DNA of 64,000 nt from Flavobacteriaceae bacterium UBA5544 (GCA_002426755.1 DINI01000028.1:175594-239593); one strand, 5' to 3'. Shown: positions 45,520 through 54,166, counted from the first letter of the stretch. The notes: generated by a model not told the origin, from the letters alone. Numbers and translations are program-made.

Positions 45520-45949
45520 ACGCAGCTTGAGGCTGAACATTTTTTAATTGATTGTTTGAATCTATTTCCAAACTCACTTCAGTGCAAAAATCCATTAAAT
45601 GGCTAACTTTTTCTCCATTAAAATCAACGGCAGTTATAGAAAAAAGTGATTGCCCATTTGGAAAAGTTTTCCAATCTGAAATTTCACCCGGCTCTAAATT
45701 AGCTTCAGACCCTAAAAGACTGCCAGTAGTGCTATATATTCTGAAATTGAAAGTTAAAGTGCCATTGTTAATAAGCCTTGCCCTTGGATTCTCCCCACTA
45801 CAAGCGGAGACTTCTTGAGACTGTTCGACAGAAGATAACGGAACAACTGCTAATTGTTGTTCTAATTGGTCCGTCGGTTCAACAGAGCAATTATAAAGCG
45901 GAGTCATAACTATTGCCAAAGCAATAGCTTTTAGTAGGTTGGTTTTCAT
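45512..45949 (-). CDS. Small predicted lipoprotein
   Basis: A 145-residue protein with a lipoprotein-like signal (KAIALAIVMTPLYNC, Cys at about residue 21). The low-complexity Gln/Glu linker is followed by a beta-rich domain (about 50-130) with two Cys that may pair. I do not recognise the family. It has a clear -7 box and a phased array of five TCGAT-like motifs upstream, suggesting strong regulation. It converges on the methyltransferase gene with an 8-bp overlap. Confidence 0.7.
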   Translation of the reverse strand: MKTNLLKAIALAIVMTPLYNCSVEPTDQLEQQLAVVPLSSVEQSQEVSACSGENPRARLINNGTLTFNFRIYSTTGSLLGSEANLEPGEISDWKTFPNGQSLFSITAVDFNGEKVSHLMDFCTEVSLEIDSNNQLKNVQPQAASN

Positions 45950-45980
45950 TTGATTTGGGGTTTAAATGAAATTATGTCCG

Positions 45981-46011
45981 CAAATATATGTTAAAAGATA
46001 GGTTACGTAAA
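45981..46011 (-). promoter_or_regulatory. Putative promoter of the lipoprotein gene
   Basis: On the minus strand, TTTA (46011-46008), a 19-bp spacer and TATATTTG (45988-45981) fit the Bacteroidota promoter layout, with a perfect -7 box. Predicted start near 45974, about 25 bp before the ATG. Confidence 0.55.
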
Positions 46012-46019
46012 GAATTAAT

Positions 46020-46106
46020 TCGATGAAACGTATTAAATATTCGATATAATACTCAAATATCGACGAATAACATCTTTATGTTCGATAAAAAGCATAATTG
46101 TTCGAT
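46020..46106 (-). promoter_or_regulatory. Five phased TCGAT motifs upstream of the lipoprotein promoter
   Basis: TCGAT at 46020, 46041, 46082 and 46102, plus TCGAC at 46060. The spacings are 21, 19, 22 and 20 bp, close to two helical turns, so all sites face the same side of the DNA. The nearest copy lies just upstream of the -33 position. Most copies share (A/G)TTCGAT(G/A). This is the layout of repeated activator sites; the regulator is unknown. Confidence 0.5.
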
Positions 46107-46139
46107 GAAATTAAATTATGTATAATGTTGTTTTGAGAC

Positions 46140-46277
46140 CTAAAAAACATTGAATACATAACCCAATAACCAGTACAAAATTAAAAACACAACGATAGTG
46201 CCAATGCATCCGCATTTGCCACCACCTATTTTTTTCGCGCCCCAACCTGCCAATATTGCCCTTAATAAATTTTTCAT
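46140..46277 (-). CDS. 45-residue small membrane protein
   Basis: Reading the minus strand from the ATG at 46277 gives a 45-residue protein starting MKNLLRAILAGWGAKKIGGG, with KCGC at 21-24 and one transmembrane helix (about 26-45) ending in VFNVF. The amphipathic glycine-rich N-terminus plus a single helix is a coherent small-protein design, and the frame is better than the overlapping 68-residue frame on the same strand. It sits between the PdeM gene and the phased motif array. Function unknown. Confidence 0.55.
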   Translation of the reverse strand: MKNLLRAILAGWGAKKIGGGKCGCIGTIVVFLILYWLLGYVFNVF

Positions 46278-46343
46278 GTTTGCTGAATTTAGTTAGTAAA
46301 AATAGTCTAAAATTCAAAGTGGTTTGGGCGCAAAAGAAAGAAT

Positions 46344-46994
46344 TTATATCTCAAATAGATTTGTTTTCGTAAAGGCGTAGCAAATTGTGCCTTTATCATC
46401 ACAACCCGTATTCAGGCCTGTGAATTCACTGAAAGCAGGCAGAATCAACTGTGATTTCGATACTTGAAAACAGGGCAATTTGATAAATTGCTTCCCTCTA
46501 CCCTTTATCAAAACGCCAGGATGTGTATGACCGGAAATACAAAATATAGCTTCCTGACAATGATTGACGTCATGGACAAAGCGAAAGGGCGTGCGTTCGT
46601 GAAATGACTTGTCTATTTCAATACCCAAATCTTCGTAGATGGATAACTGTAATCGATCGTGATTTCCCTTGATGAGTCGCCATTCTTTAGCTTCAAACTG
46701 AACTTTCCATTCTTTAAATGTTTGAATGTCTTTATTGACTTCTGCATGGAATAAATCTCCGACAATCAGAATGGTTTCAATATCAAAATGCTGAATCAGG
46801 TTTTTTAAGCGCTTCAGGTCATTATGTAAGACTTGTGAAGGAATGGCAATTCCTGCCTTTCTAAAGTGGGCCGTTTTGCCAATGTGCAAATCGGAAAGCA
46901 CCAACATCTTCTCGCGTTGCCAATACAGGACTCTGCTGTTGGTTAATTTCAAAGTCTCACCACTACACTCAATTTCTTTTGTTACTAAACTCAT
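46344..46994 (-). CDS. pdeM: Ligase-associated DNA damage response endonuclease PdeM
   Basis: A 216-residue calcineurin-like phosphoesterase. Metal motifs are LSDLHIGKTAHFRKAG (about 33-48), VGDLFH (about 79-84), KGNHDRL (about 113-119) and SGHTHPG (about 155-161). Its membership in the four-gene ligase-associated repair system is shown by its place as the last gene of that operon, overlapping the helicase stop by 4 bp. It is predicted to process DNA ends or nicks alongside the helicase, ligase and exonuclease. Confidence 0.93.
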   Translation of the reverse strand: MSLVTKEIECSGETLKLTNSRVLYWQREKMLVLSDLHIGKTAHFRKAGIAIPSQVLHNDLKRLKNLIQHFDIETILIVGDLFHAEVNKDIQTFKEWKVQFEAKEWRLIKGNHDRLQLSIYEDLGIEIDKSFHERTPFRFVHDVNHCQEAIFCISGHTHPGVLIKGRGKQFIKLPCFQVSKSQLILPAFSEFTGLNTGCDDKGTICYAFTKTNLFEI

Positions 46995-49453
46995 ATTTGG
47001 GTTGACCTTAAAACCTCATTTTTGATGCGCTTGATGCGACTGTCTAAATCTTCACTTGTCAAAGATTGTCGCAAGCTATCAACTTTTATTGGAAAACTCA
47101 AAGGTGTGAACGATTTTGCATGTTTTATAATGATTTTACTGTGTGAAATACGCTCGAAAGCCGCTTTCAATCGTACTTCTTCCAACTGCTGATTAAAGAC
47201 TTCAGTATAAGCCTGTCTCAACAATAAGTTCTGTGGTTCATAGTCTTCGAGAACTCGAAATATCAATCCTGAAGAGGACTGTAAACTTTTATTGTTCTTC
47301 CGATTGCCAGGTTGTGATTGTACGACCAATCCTGAAATGACGGCAATATCCCGGAATTTACGGGATGCCATTTCAGAGGCGTTGATACTTCCGATAACGT
47401 CATCCATCAAATTTTCTTTGGAGAGCAATTGCTCAACATTGGATTCATCGATAGGAATTTCTTGGTCACATAACAATTCAAATCCGTAATCGTTCATTGC
47501 AATGGTAAAGGTTAAAGGTTTAATTTGACTTAATCGAAATGCTATCAAAGCTGCCATCACTTCATGCACCAATCGACCTTCAAATGGATACATAAAGAGA
47601 TGAAAGCCATCTTTCGTTTCAATCAATTCAACTAAAAATTCATCCAATCTTGGAATATGGGAATGTTTTTCCTGCTGTGAAATCAAGGGATGCAAAAACT
47701 TCAATTCTTTTTCAGACGTCTTTGGCTCTAAGGATTCTGCTAATTTGATTCTTAGATATTGACTCAAATAAGACGACAACGGCAAACGCCCACCCAACCA
47801 ACTAGGAGCTCTTGCGGATTTGCTCTTACTACGTTTCACAAACACGGTCATATCTTTGATATTGACAATTTCCAACACACGACCTGCCAGAATAAAATGG
47901 TCCCCAATCTTCATTTTGGAAATAAAGTATTCTTCCACCATCCCGACGTAGCCTCCGGAAAAGAACTTGACTTTCAACATGGCATCGCTCACAATGGCAC
48001 CGATATTCATCCGATGTAGCATACTAATGCGACGACTTTTGACTTTATAAAGTCCATCGTCATCCTTAATGACTTTGTGGAATTCTTCATATGCATTCAA
48101 GGTATTGCCGCCTTGCGTAATGAATTGGATCGCCCAATGCCAATCGTCCTTGGTCATAAATTGGAAAGCGTGCGTGCGAAGAATCATTTCATATAATTTT
48201 TTGCTGTCAAATCCTTCGCCAACAGCCAACGAGACCATAAACTGAATCATTACATCAAAGGTCATGACCATTGGTTCACGAGCTTCGATGCGTTTTTCCT
48301 TGACGGCTTGTTTGAGTGCGGCGGCTTCAATTAATTCCAAGGAATGCGTAGGTATAAAATAGATTTTTGATACTTCATAAGGCGAATGACCACTACGACC
48401 TGCACGCTGCATAAACCTTGCAATTCCTTTTGCTGAACCAATTTGGATCACACAATCCACTGGTTTAAAATCGACACCCAAATCTAAAGACGAGGTACAC
48501 ACAACCGCTTTCAGTAACCCATCCGATATGGAATCTTCAATCCAATTACGAAGTGTGAAATCAATTGACCCATGATGGATGGCGAGTTGTCCAGCTAAAT
48601 CCGGGGCTTCATTCAGAATCATTTGATACCACATCTCCGATTGATTTCGGGTATTTGTAAATATCAATGTCGTTTGATTGGCATAAATGATTGGAATGAT
48701 TTTCGACACCATTTTTGTTCCCATATGTCCTGCCCAAGGCAGCACTTCAATGTCATCGGGAAGTACGGTAACGATTTCTATCTTTTTTTTCTCTTTGGCG
48801 ACAATCATTTTGGTCTTGAATCCGTCATAGGGAATCAACACATTTTGGGCTTCTTCCAAATTGCCAATGGTCGCTGTAATGCCCCAAATTTTTAAATCTT
48901 TGGTCAAAGAGAGCAACCGAGTTATGGCCAATTCCGTCAGTACACCGCGTTTGGAGCCCAACAATTCGTGCCATTCATCGACTGCCACGCATTTTAGATG
49001 TTTAAAGAATTTGGAGTTGTTTTTTTGGGAAAACAAGATGTGAACGGTTTCAGGTGTGGTTAATAACACATCAGGCATTAAGCGTTCTTGTCGTCGTCTA
49101 TCTTTTTGGGAGGTGTCACCATTCCGGACTTCAATGGTCCAATCCAAACCGATTTCTTCTACGGCAGCGGTCATGGCTTTTGCCAAATCTTTCGCTAACG
49201 AACGCAGCGGACTTATCCACAATAATTTCAAACCTTTTTTATGCGAATCAGGATTATTGAGATAATCGATGACCACCGCAAGAAATACAGAAAATGTTTT
49301 CCCAAATCCAGTTGGCGCTACCACCACACCTGAATAGTTATTGGCATAACTTTCCCAGGTCTGCAACTGGAAGTCAAAAGGTGTGTTGCCTTTCTCTGCC
49401 ATCCAATTGGCAATGATACCATAACCATCGGTGTCTTTAAATGCTTTTTTCAA
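46991..49453 (-). CDS. Ligase-associated DEXH-box helicase (Lhr-like)
   Basis: An 820-residue superfamily 2 helicase. Walker A is APTGFGKT (residues 46-53), the DEXH box is DEWH near 158-161, SAT-like motif III reads GITATIG, and motif VI is FMQRAGRSGHS (about 341-351). A C-terminal winged-helix/beta region like that of Lhr follows. It unwinds DNA ahead of the operon's nucleases and ligase. Start and stop each overlap the neighbouring operon genes by 4 bp, implying coupled translation and a stoichiometric complex. Confidence 0.95.
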   Translation of the reverse strand: MKKAFKDTDGYGIIANWMAEKGNTPFDFQLQTWESYANNYSGVVVAPTGFGKTFSVFLAVVIDYLNNPDSHKKGLKLLWISPLRSLAKDLAKAMTAAVEEIGLDWTIEVRNGDTSQKDRRRQERLMPDVLLTTPETVHILFSQKNNSKFFKHLKCVAVDEWHELLGSKRGVLTELAITRLLSLTKDLKIWGITATIGNLEEAQNVLIPYDGFKTKMIVAKEKKKIEIVTVLPDDIEVLPWAGHMGTKMVSKIIPIIYANQTTLIFTNTRNQSEMWYQMILNEAPDLAGQLAIHHGSIDFTLRNWIEDSISDGLLKAVVCTSSLDLGVDFKPVDCVIQIGSAKGIARFMQRAGRSGHSPYEVSKIYFIPTHSLELIEAAALKQAVKEKRIEAREPMVMTFDVMIQFMVSLAVGEGFDSKKLYEMILRTHAFQFMTKDDWHWAIQFITQGGNTLNAYEEFHKVIKDDDGLYKVKSRRISMLHRMNIGAIVSDAMLKVKFFSGGYVGMVEEYFISKMKIGDHFILAGRVLEIVNIKDMTVFVKRSKSKSARAPSWLGGRLPLSSYLSQYLRIKLAESLEPKTSEKELKFLHPLISQQEKHSHIPRLDEFLVELIETKDGFHLFMYPFEGRLVHEVMAALIAFRLSQIKPLTFTIAMNDYGFELLCDQEIPIDESNVEQLLSKENLMDDVIGSINASEMASRKFRDIAVISGLVVQSQPGNRKNNKSLQSSSGLIFRVLEDYEPQNLLLRQAYTEVFNQQLEEVRLKAAFERISHSKIIIKHAKSFTPLSFPIKVDSLRQSLTSEDLDSRIKRIKNEVLRSTQI

Positions 49454-51042
49454 ACGGAATTTGTGATTAGTTTTTTTACGTCTTCAATATCGTCAATTTC
49501 GCTGACAGGTTTGTCACGTCTCCATCTTAAAATTCTTGGGAATCGCAATGCCACTCCAGATTTATGACGATTGCTAAAAGCGATGCCTTCAAAGGCGATT
49601 TCAAACACCAATTCAGGCTTTACAGTGCGTACTGGGCCGAATTTTTCAATGGCGTTCTTGTTCACAAAACGGGATATTTCTGTGATTTCTTTATCGGTCA
49701 ATCCTGAATAGGCTTTTGCTACTGTTACCAAGCCATCATCTTTTTTGACTGCAAAGGTATAATCCGTATATTTTGAACTTCGGCGTCCACTTCCTTTTTG
49801 GGCGTATATCATGACAGCGTCAATGGTTAAGGGGTCCACTTTCCATTTCCACCAATCACCTTTTTTGCGCCCTGTATGATAGGGTGAATGTTTATGTTTC
49901 AGCATCAAACCTTCGCTGTTGAAGTCTCTTGCACTGTTGCGATAGGTGTTTAAGTCTTCCCATTTATTGAAAGGCAGTATTTCAGACAGAAGCGTATCGT
50001 TCGTTTTGTCTTTATGAGTGAATAAAGTCTCTAGCAATTGACGTCGATAGGAAAGCGGTTTCTCACGGACATCCGTACCATTCCATTCCAACAAATCATA
50101 GACGTAAAAGCCTACGGGAATATCTTCCAACATTTTCTTACTGACGTTCTTTCGATTCAAACGTTTTTGTAAATCATTAAACAATAGAACAGCGTTGTCT
50201 TTCAGTGCCAAAATCTCCCCGTCAATCACAAAATCATCGTCAAAGACTTCCATGGCGGCCACCAATTCTGGAAATTGACTCGTCACTAACTCCTCGCCTC
50301 TTGACCAAATGAATATTTCATCATTCCGCTTCACGATTTGCCCTCGTATGCCATCCCATTTGTATTCCACTTGCCAATCGGCTGGGTCGCCCAATTCTGG
50401 TAATTCCTTTTCTAACGCATAGGCCAGACAAAATGGATACGGTTTTGAATTGTCATAATTGATATGTTCACCTTGAAGTAATTCCTGAAAATCCATTGTA
50501 TTGATATCCCAGTTACCGATGATGCTGTGCATTAGCTGATTGGCATCAATCCCAGAATATTTCGCGAGTGCATTGACCAATGTTTTTTTAGACACTCCAA
50601 TCCTAAAACTACCACCGATCAATTTATTGAATATCAACCGTTCTTGCATTTGCAATCCTGACCAGGCGTTCAGGACGTATTCTTTTTTGGCTTCCTCTGA
50701 TTTTGGTCGTAAAGCAATCAACTCCTTCATCCAGTCGCTTAAGGTTTTTTCGATGTGATGCGTAGGGTCTGGCAGCATCAAGGCAATGGTTTCACCCAAA
50801 TCACCCACACTGCTATAACTCTCCAGAAACAACCATTCAGGATAGCCTGTAATCTCCATACACCAAGCTCTTAAAAGGGAGGTCTTCACCGGTCGTGGTG
50901 GACGTTTCCCTGTGAAAATACTTATGAGCCACAGTTTGTCTTTATCTGGAGCTGTGTTGAGATAATCCACGAGCGCACTGATTTTGGAATTGGTCTTATT
51001 CGTGATTTCCAAGGCACTGATAAGGTCTGAAAAGTGCTTCAT
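49450..51042 (-). CDS. ATP-dependent DNA ligase of the damage-response operon
   Basis: A 530-residue ligase. An N-terminal DNA-binding domain (about 1-200) precedes the nucleotidyltransferase motif I EYKWDGIRG with the adenylated Lys near 226, motif III IDGEILA (about 268-274), motif IV SEGLMLKH and motif V WWKWKVDPLTID. The C-terminal OB fold carries KPELVFEIAFEGI. It seals nicks in an NAD-independent repair route, distinct from the housekeeping NAD ligase. It overlaps both operon neighbours by 4 bp. Confidence 0.96.
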   Translation of the reverse strand: MKHFSDLISALEITNKTNSKISALVDYLNTAPDKDKLWLISIFTGKRPPRPVKTSLLRAWCMEITGYPEWLFLESYSSVGDLGETIALMLPDPTHHIEKTLSDWMKELIALRPKSEEAKKEYVLNAWSGLQMQERLIFNKLIGGSFRIGVSKKTLVNALAKYSGIDANQLMHSIIGNWDINTMDFQELLQGEHINYDNSKPYPFCLAYALEKELPELGDPADWQVEYKWDGIRGQIVKRNDEIFIWSRGEELVTSQFPELVAAMEVFDDDFVIDGEILALKDNAVLLFNDLQKRLNRKNVSKKMLEDIPVGFYVYDLLEWNGTDVREKPLSYRRQLLETLFTHKDKTNDTLLSEILPFNKWEDLNTYRNSARDFNSEGLMLKHKHSPYHTGRKKGDWWKWKVDPLTIDAVMIYAQKGSGRRSSKYTDYTFAVKKDDGLVTVAKAYSGLTDKEITEISRFVNKNAIEKFGPVRTVKPELVFEIAFEGIAFSNRHKSGVALRFPRILRWRRDKPVSEIDDIEDVKKLITNSV

Positions 51043-52076
51043 GCGGTGGTGGTTTTTTCAGTGACTAATTCTTTATCATCCTCATCGCTGCCGTATTCGG
51101 TTTTGACCTCTGCGGAAGGAATGCCAATTTCATTAAGGTATTTTGAAAACGTCGACTGACTACCATGGGTTACATACACTTTTTCAGCGCCTGTGGCTTT
51201 TACGGCGGACAATAATCCGTTCCAATCGGCGTGGTCGCTGACTGCAAAACCAGCATCTACGGCTTTCCATCGGCGATTCCCGCGTATTTGCATCCACCCG
51301 GAGCAAATTGCCGTGGCCGCATTTGGTAGTTTCTTCAGAAGTTTGGAGCCCAATAAGGCTGGTGGCATAATGACTATCTTGTTTTGTAGGTCTTCCTTTT
51401 TGAAATCATAATTCAGCAATTGTGTCTTTGGCAATACAATTCCGGAACTTTCAATGGCATTGTTGAGATTGTGTATGGCGCTATGCACGTACATCTCATT
51501 CACACCTTCCATCAACTTCATGATGCGTTGTGCTTTTCCCAAGGAATAGCCAAGAAAGACACTCGTGCGATTGTGGGATTTGTTGAGTGCCACCCAATCG
51601 TGCATTTGTTGTTGCAGCTCTTCTTCTGGCAACCAATTGTAAATTGGCAAGCCAAAGGTGCTTTCAGTGATGAATTCATGGCATTTTACAGGTTCGTAAG
51701 GAACCGTTAAATGGTCATTCTTTACCTTGTAATCACCAGTAAAGACGACCACAAAACCTTTGTACTCCAAACGTATTTGTGCCGAGCCAATCACATGGCC
51801 CGCGGGATAAAAACTTACTTGCACGCCATTGACCATCTTTGCAACATCATATCCCATATGCTCGATGCTGATATCCGCACCAATGCGATGTTTTAGAATT
51901 GGCACCGAATCGGTATGGCAGAGATAATGCTTCATTCCCCAACGCGCATGGTCGGCATGTCCGTGGGAAATGATGGCATAGTCCACCGGCAACCATGGAT
52001 CCAAATAGAATTTTCCAGGGATGCAGTAGATCCCTTTTTTTGTGAATTTTATAAGTTTCAAATGTGATTGGGTCAA
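51039..52076 (-). CDS. Ligase-associated DNA damage response exonuclease (MBL/SNM1-type)
   Basis: A 345-residue metallo-beta-lactamase-fold nuclease. The HxHxDH motif is SHGHADHAR at about 37-45 (His38, His40, Asp42, His43). GHVIGSAQI, FTGDYKVKNDHL and SDHADWNG give the remaining metal ligands, the layout of SNM1/Pso2-like 5' exonucleases. It is the first gene of the four-gene operon, so the promoter should lie between it and the terminator at about 52.12 kb. The C-terminal tail is acidic (GSDEDDKELVTE). Confidence 0.95.
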   Translation of the reverse strand: MTQSHLKLIKFTKKGIYCIPGKFYLDPWLPVDYAIISHGHADHARWGMKHYLCHTDSVPILKHRIGADISIEHMGYDVAKMVNGVQVSFYPAGHVIGSAQIRLEYKGFVVVFTGDYKVKNDHLTVPYEPVKCHEFITESTFGLPIYNWLPEEELQQQMHDWVALNKSHNRTSVFLGYSLGKAQRIMKLMEGVNEMYVHSAIHNLNNAIESSGIVLPKTQLLNYDFKKEDLQNKIVIMPPALLGSKLLKKLPNAATAICSGWMQIRGNRRWKAVDAGFAVSDHADWNGLLSAVKATGAEKVYVTHGSQSTFSKYLNEIGIPSAEVKTEYGSDEDDKELVTEKTTTA

Positions 52077-52123
52077 TGGTGAAACATTAGGACTTTAGCA
52101 CGGGATTCTTCTACCCAATATAC

Positions 52124-52154
52124 AGAAAAACCCGAACCTAAATTCGGGTTTTCT
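52124..52154 (-). terminator. Terminator of the general stress protein gene
   Basis: AAAACCCGAA (52127-52136) pairs perfectly with TTCGGGTTTT (52143-52152) across a 6-nt loop, and the minus strand continues with T residues. It lies 5 bp beyond the stop of the minus-strand gene at 52159 and insulates the repair operon from it. Confidence 0.85.
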
Positions 52155-52158
52155 ATAC

Positions 52159-52659
52159 TTAAGGCTTTAGTTTACCAAAATCCATCGTGTCTGGTTCGTT
52201 GCCTGTGATGGCGCCTACACCCATTTTTACCAAGGTTACCAGTTTATTAGATTTCGGGTCCCAATAATAGGCCTCGGTAGGATGGACCGAAATTGCTGTG
52301 ATATTTGGGTCCTGTTTTCCTTCGAACCATGCATCATCGGACTTGCCATAGAGTTCATCAATAATGGTTTGGTCTGTTGTGATCTTCGCCTTTCCGTATA
52401 CATTCATAAACTGCATATCCCCTTTGTTGGCATATACCAAATGTAAATTAGCATCCTTTTCGATATTCTGGTTGTGTGTGCTATTTTTATTGCTCAAGAA
52501 CCAGATATTCCCCTGCTCGTCCACTTTTTTGGTACTCATGGGAATCATGTGCAGAGGTGTCTGTTTTAAATTGGTGGTCATCATTGTAAAATCAATGTTT
52601 TCTGCCAATTCCTTTACCTTCTTTTTAGCGTCTTCGTTGTATAAATTTTCTTTGCTCAT
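52159..52659 (-). CDS. Pyridoxamine 5'-phosphate oxidase-family general stress protein
   Basis: A 166-residue split-barrel flavin-binding protein similar to the 'general stress protein' subgroup. Conserved elements are MMTTNLKQTPLHMIPMSTKKVDEQGNIWFLSNKNS and LVYANKGDMQFMNVYGKAKI, then AYYWDPKSNKLVTLVKMG. It probably binds FMN or a related cofactor, and its role is stress protection. I start at the ATG at 52659 (MSKENLYNED); a start at 52713 would add 18 non-conserved residues. It is divergent from the ferritin gene. Confidence 0.88.
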   Translation of the reverse strand: MSKENLYNEDAKKKVKELAENIDFTMMTTNLKQTPLHMIPMSTKKVDEQGNIWFLSNKNSTHNQNIEKDANLHLVYANKGDMQFMNVYGKAKITTDQTIIDELYGKSDDAWFEGKQDPNITAISVHPTEAYYWDPKSNKLVTLVKMGVGAITGNEPDTMDFGKLKP

Positions 52660-52815
52660 AATGTTTATGTTTTGAGTAAAATTATTAAACATACCGATAG
52701 GAATATGCTCCAATTCCTTAAAAGGTTAACTCAAAACCGAGAACTATCGTTATTTATATTTTTATTTAGATTAAGATTTAATCATAATGAGTCAAGAGAA
52801 GGCATCTTGCATCGC

Positions 52816-52823
52816 TAGCTTTG
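52816..52823 (+). promoter_or_regulatory. -7 box of the ferritin gene
   Basis: TAGCTTTG matches TAnnTTTG exactly, 19 bp before the ferritin ATG, placing the start close to 52830. No -33 TTTG is seen at 19-bp spacing, so an activator may be needed. Confidence 0.4.
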
Positions 52824-52841
52824 TAATTAAAACAATACCTT

Positions 52842-53396
52842 ATGGATACCAACAGATTATCAAAAAAAGTAGAAGCCATTCTCAATTCGCAAGCCACTAA
52901 AGAAGCCGAAGCCGCACAGATATATCTATCTTACGGCTGTTGGGCCGATGCACAGGGCTTTGGAGGCGTTGCCAATTTTTTTATGAGGCATGCAGGTGAA
53001 GAACGCAACCATATGATGAAAGTGATTCGATACATTTTAGATCGTGGTGGGGAAGTTAAAGTGACCGCCATTAAAGCACCGCCCAAGAACCCAAAAAACT
53101 TACAGGAGTGTTTTGAAAAGACCTTTCAGCATGAGGTAGATAACTCGAATGCCATTTATGAGATTGTCAATCTTGCCCATGCCGAGAAAGACTGGGCCAC
53201 TTATAACTTTGCGCAATGGTTCGTGAAAGAGCAAATTGAAGAAGAGAAAGTGGTGATGGAATTACTCGACAAATTGAAGATTGCGGGTGGACCAAAAGCC
53301 TCCGATGAATCGTTATTTAATTTAGACAAGTATTTGGCCAATGCACCAGACCATGCCGAATTGCCAAGAGAAGCGTCTGAAGCGAATCCGGAGTAG
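52842..53396 (+). CDS. Ferritin-like iron-storage protein
   Basis: A 184-residue four-helix-bundle ferritin. Diiron ligands are visible in helix 1 (Glu in KEAEAAQIYLSYG), helix 2 (HAGEERNHMMKVI, a Glu-x-x-His pair), helix 3 (FQHEVDNSNAIYEIV) and helix 4 (WFVKEQIEEEKVV). This matches bacterial non-haem ferritin (FtnA type), lacking the haem-binding Met of bacterioferritin. It stores iron in the cytosol and detoxifies Fe(II). A hydrophilic C-terminal extension (about 160-184) is present. Own -7 box and terminator. Confidence 0.93.
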   Translation: MDTNRLSKKVEAILNSQATKEAEAAQIYLSYGCWADAQGFGGVANFFMRHAGEERNHMMKVIRYILDRGGEVKVTAIKAPPKNPKNLQECFEKTFQHEVDNSNAIYEIVNLAHAEKDWATYNFAQWFVKEQIEEEKVVMELLDKLKIAGGPKASDESLFNLDKYLANAPDHAELPREASEANPE

Positions 53397-53419
53397 TTAG
53401 GAACTTATAACTTATGAAG

Positions 53420-53446
53420 AGCACCTGTAACCGGGTGCTTTTTTAT
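53420..53446 (+). terminator. Terminator of the ferritin gene
   Basis: AGCACC (53420-53425) pairs with GGTGCT (53434-53439), followed by six T residues. It lies 24 bp after the stop codon. Confidence 0.8.
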
Positions 53447-53521
53447 TGCCCTTTATCGACGAGCTTTGGTTTTGATTTTTATGGTACTTTTATGACCATT
53501 ATTTAAACAAGCCAATTGCCT

Positions 53522-53680
53522 ATGCCAAAAAAAGGGAGCGCCAAGAACACCAAGAACAAGGCCCTGCACAGTAAACTGATGGCGCAGAAAAAGAACAAGA
53601 AACAACAGGAGGCACAACAACGGAAGGACAAACTGAAGCTTATTGTAAAGAAGGCCAAGGAGTCGAAACAGCAACCGTAA
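53522..53680 (+). CDS. 52-residue Lys/Gln-rich basic protein
   Basis: The frame from ATG 53522 to TAA 53680 encodes a very basic, helical, low-complexity protein: MPKKGSAKNTKNKALHSKLM followed by a run of Lys, Gln and Arg ending ESKQQP. The composition suggests a nucleic-acid- or ribosome-associated peptide; this is inference. The coding strand avoids stops while the other strand shows only Leu/Phe-rich shadow frames. It lies between the ferritin terminator and the 11-bp tandem array. No domain recognised. Confidence 0.5.
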   Translation: MPKKGSAKNTKNKALHSKLMAQKKNKKQQEAQQRKDKLKLIVKKAKESKQQP

Positions 53681-53747
53681 GACCCGTTGGGTGATGCTCG
53701 CCACATTGTGGGTGTTGTGATAGAGGACTAGGGTTGGGGTGCCGTTG

Positions 53748-53879
53748 ACCTTAAGTGCACCTTAGTACTACCTTAATAGCACCTTAAGTGCACCTTACTA
53801 CTACCTTACTATGACCTTACTAGCACTTTAGGTTTCCCTTACTTTCCCTTTAGGTTACCGTTACGGAGACCTTAAGAAG
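53748..53879. repeat. Degenerate 11-bp tandem array, about 12 units
   Basis: Successive units with consensus ACCTTA(A/C)T(A/G)(C/G)(C/T) start at 53748, 53759, 53770, 53781, 53792, 53803, 53814, 53825, 53836, 53847, 53858 and 53869. The period is exactly 11 bp throughout even though units have diverged: the first seven keep ACCTTA intact, the last five drift to ACTTTA, CCCTTA, CCTTTA and CCGTTA, and the final one is ACCTTA again. Because 11 is not a multiple of three and stops occur in frame, the array is not coding. Confidence 0.85.
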
Positions 53880-54166
53880 CCTGGGTTGGTGATTTGATTT
53901 TTTTTAGACCGTCATCACCGTCGTTCATCACTAATTGGGTGTGATTTTTTAGGCTTATTTCTTCATTTAAAGGCTTGTATTTTAATTTTTTATCACTTTT
54001 TTGCATTTTTTTGGGTAGTCATTTTCTTATATTTTTAGCAAAAGCAATTAAAGTGGTGTTCAATTATTTTGCATTAAATTCAATGAAAATCGTCATTTTC
54101 TACATATTCTTCAATAATTGATACTTATATTGACTTTGACCCCCGTAAAAAATCTTAAAAAAATAT
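53880..54166. other. AT-rich non-coding stretch
   Basis: About 290 bases between the 11-bp array and the promoter of the next gene. T-rich runs and frequent stops in all frames; no gene, RNA or clear repeat seen. A weak inverted pattern (ACCGTCATCACCG / CGTTCATCAC) near 53909-53931 was not convincing. Confidence 0.5.

Noticed and set aside
46111..46317. 68-codon minus-strand frame with hydrophobic end.
   Set aside because: It overlaps the better 45-residue frame (46140-46277) on the same strand, and its first half is implausibly basic and aromatic (WWQMRMHWHYR).
53453..53706. Two overlapping minus-strand frames opposite the small basic gene.
   Set aside because: Leu/Phe/Cys-rich shadows of the Lys/Gln-rich plus-strand frame; no start context and no homology pattern.
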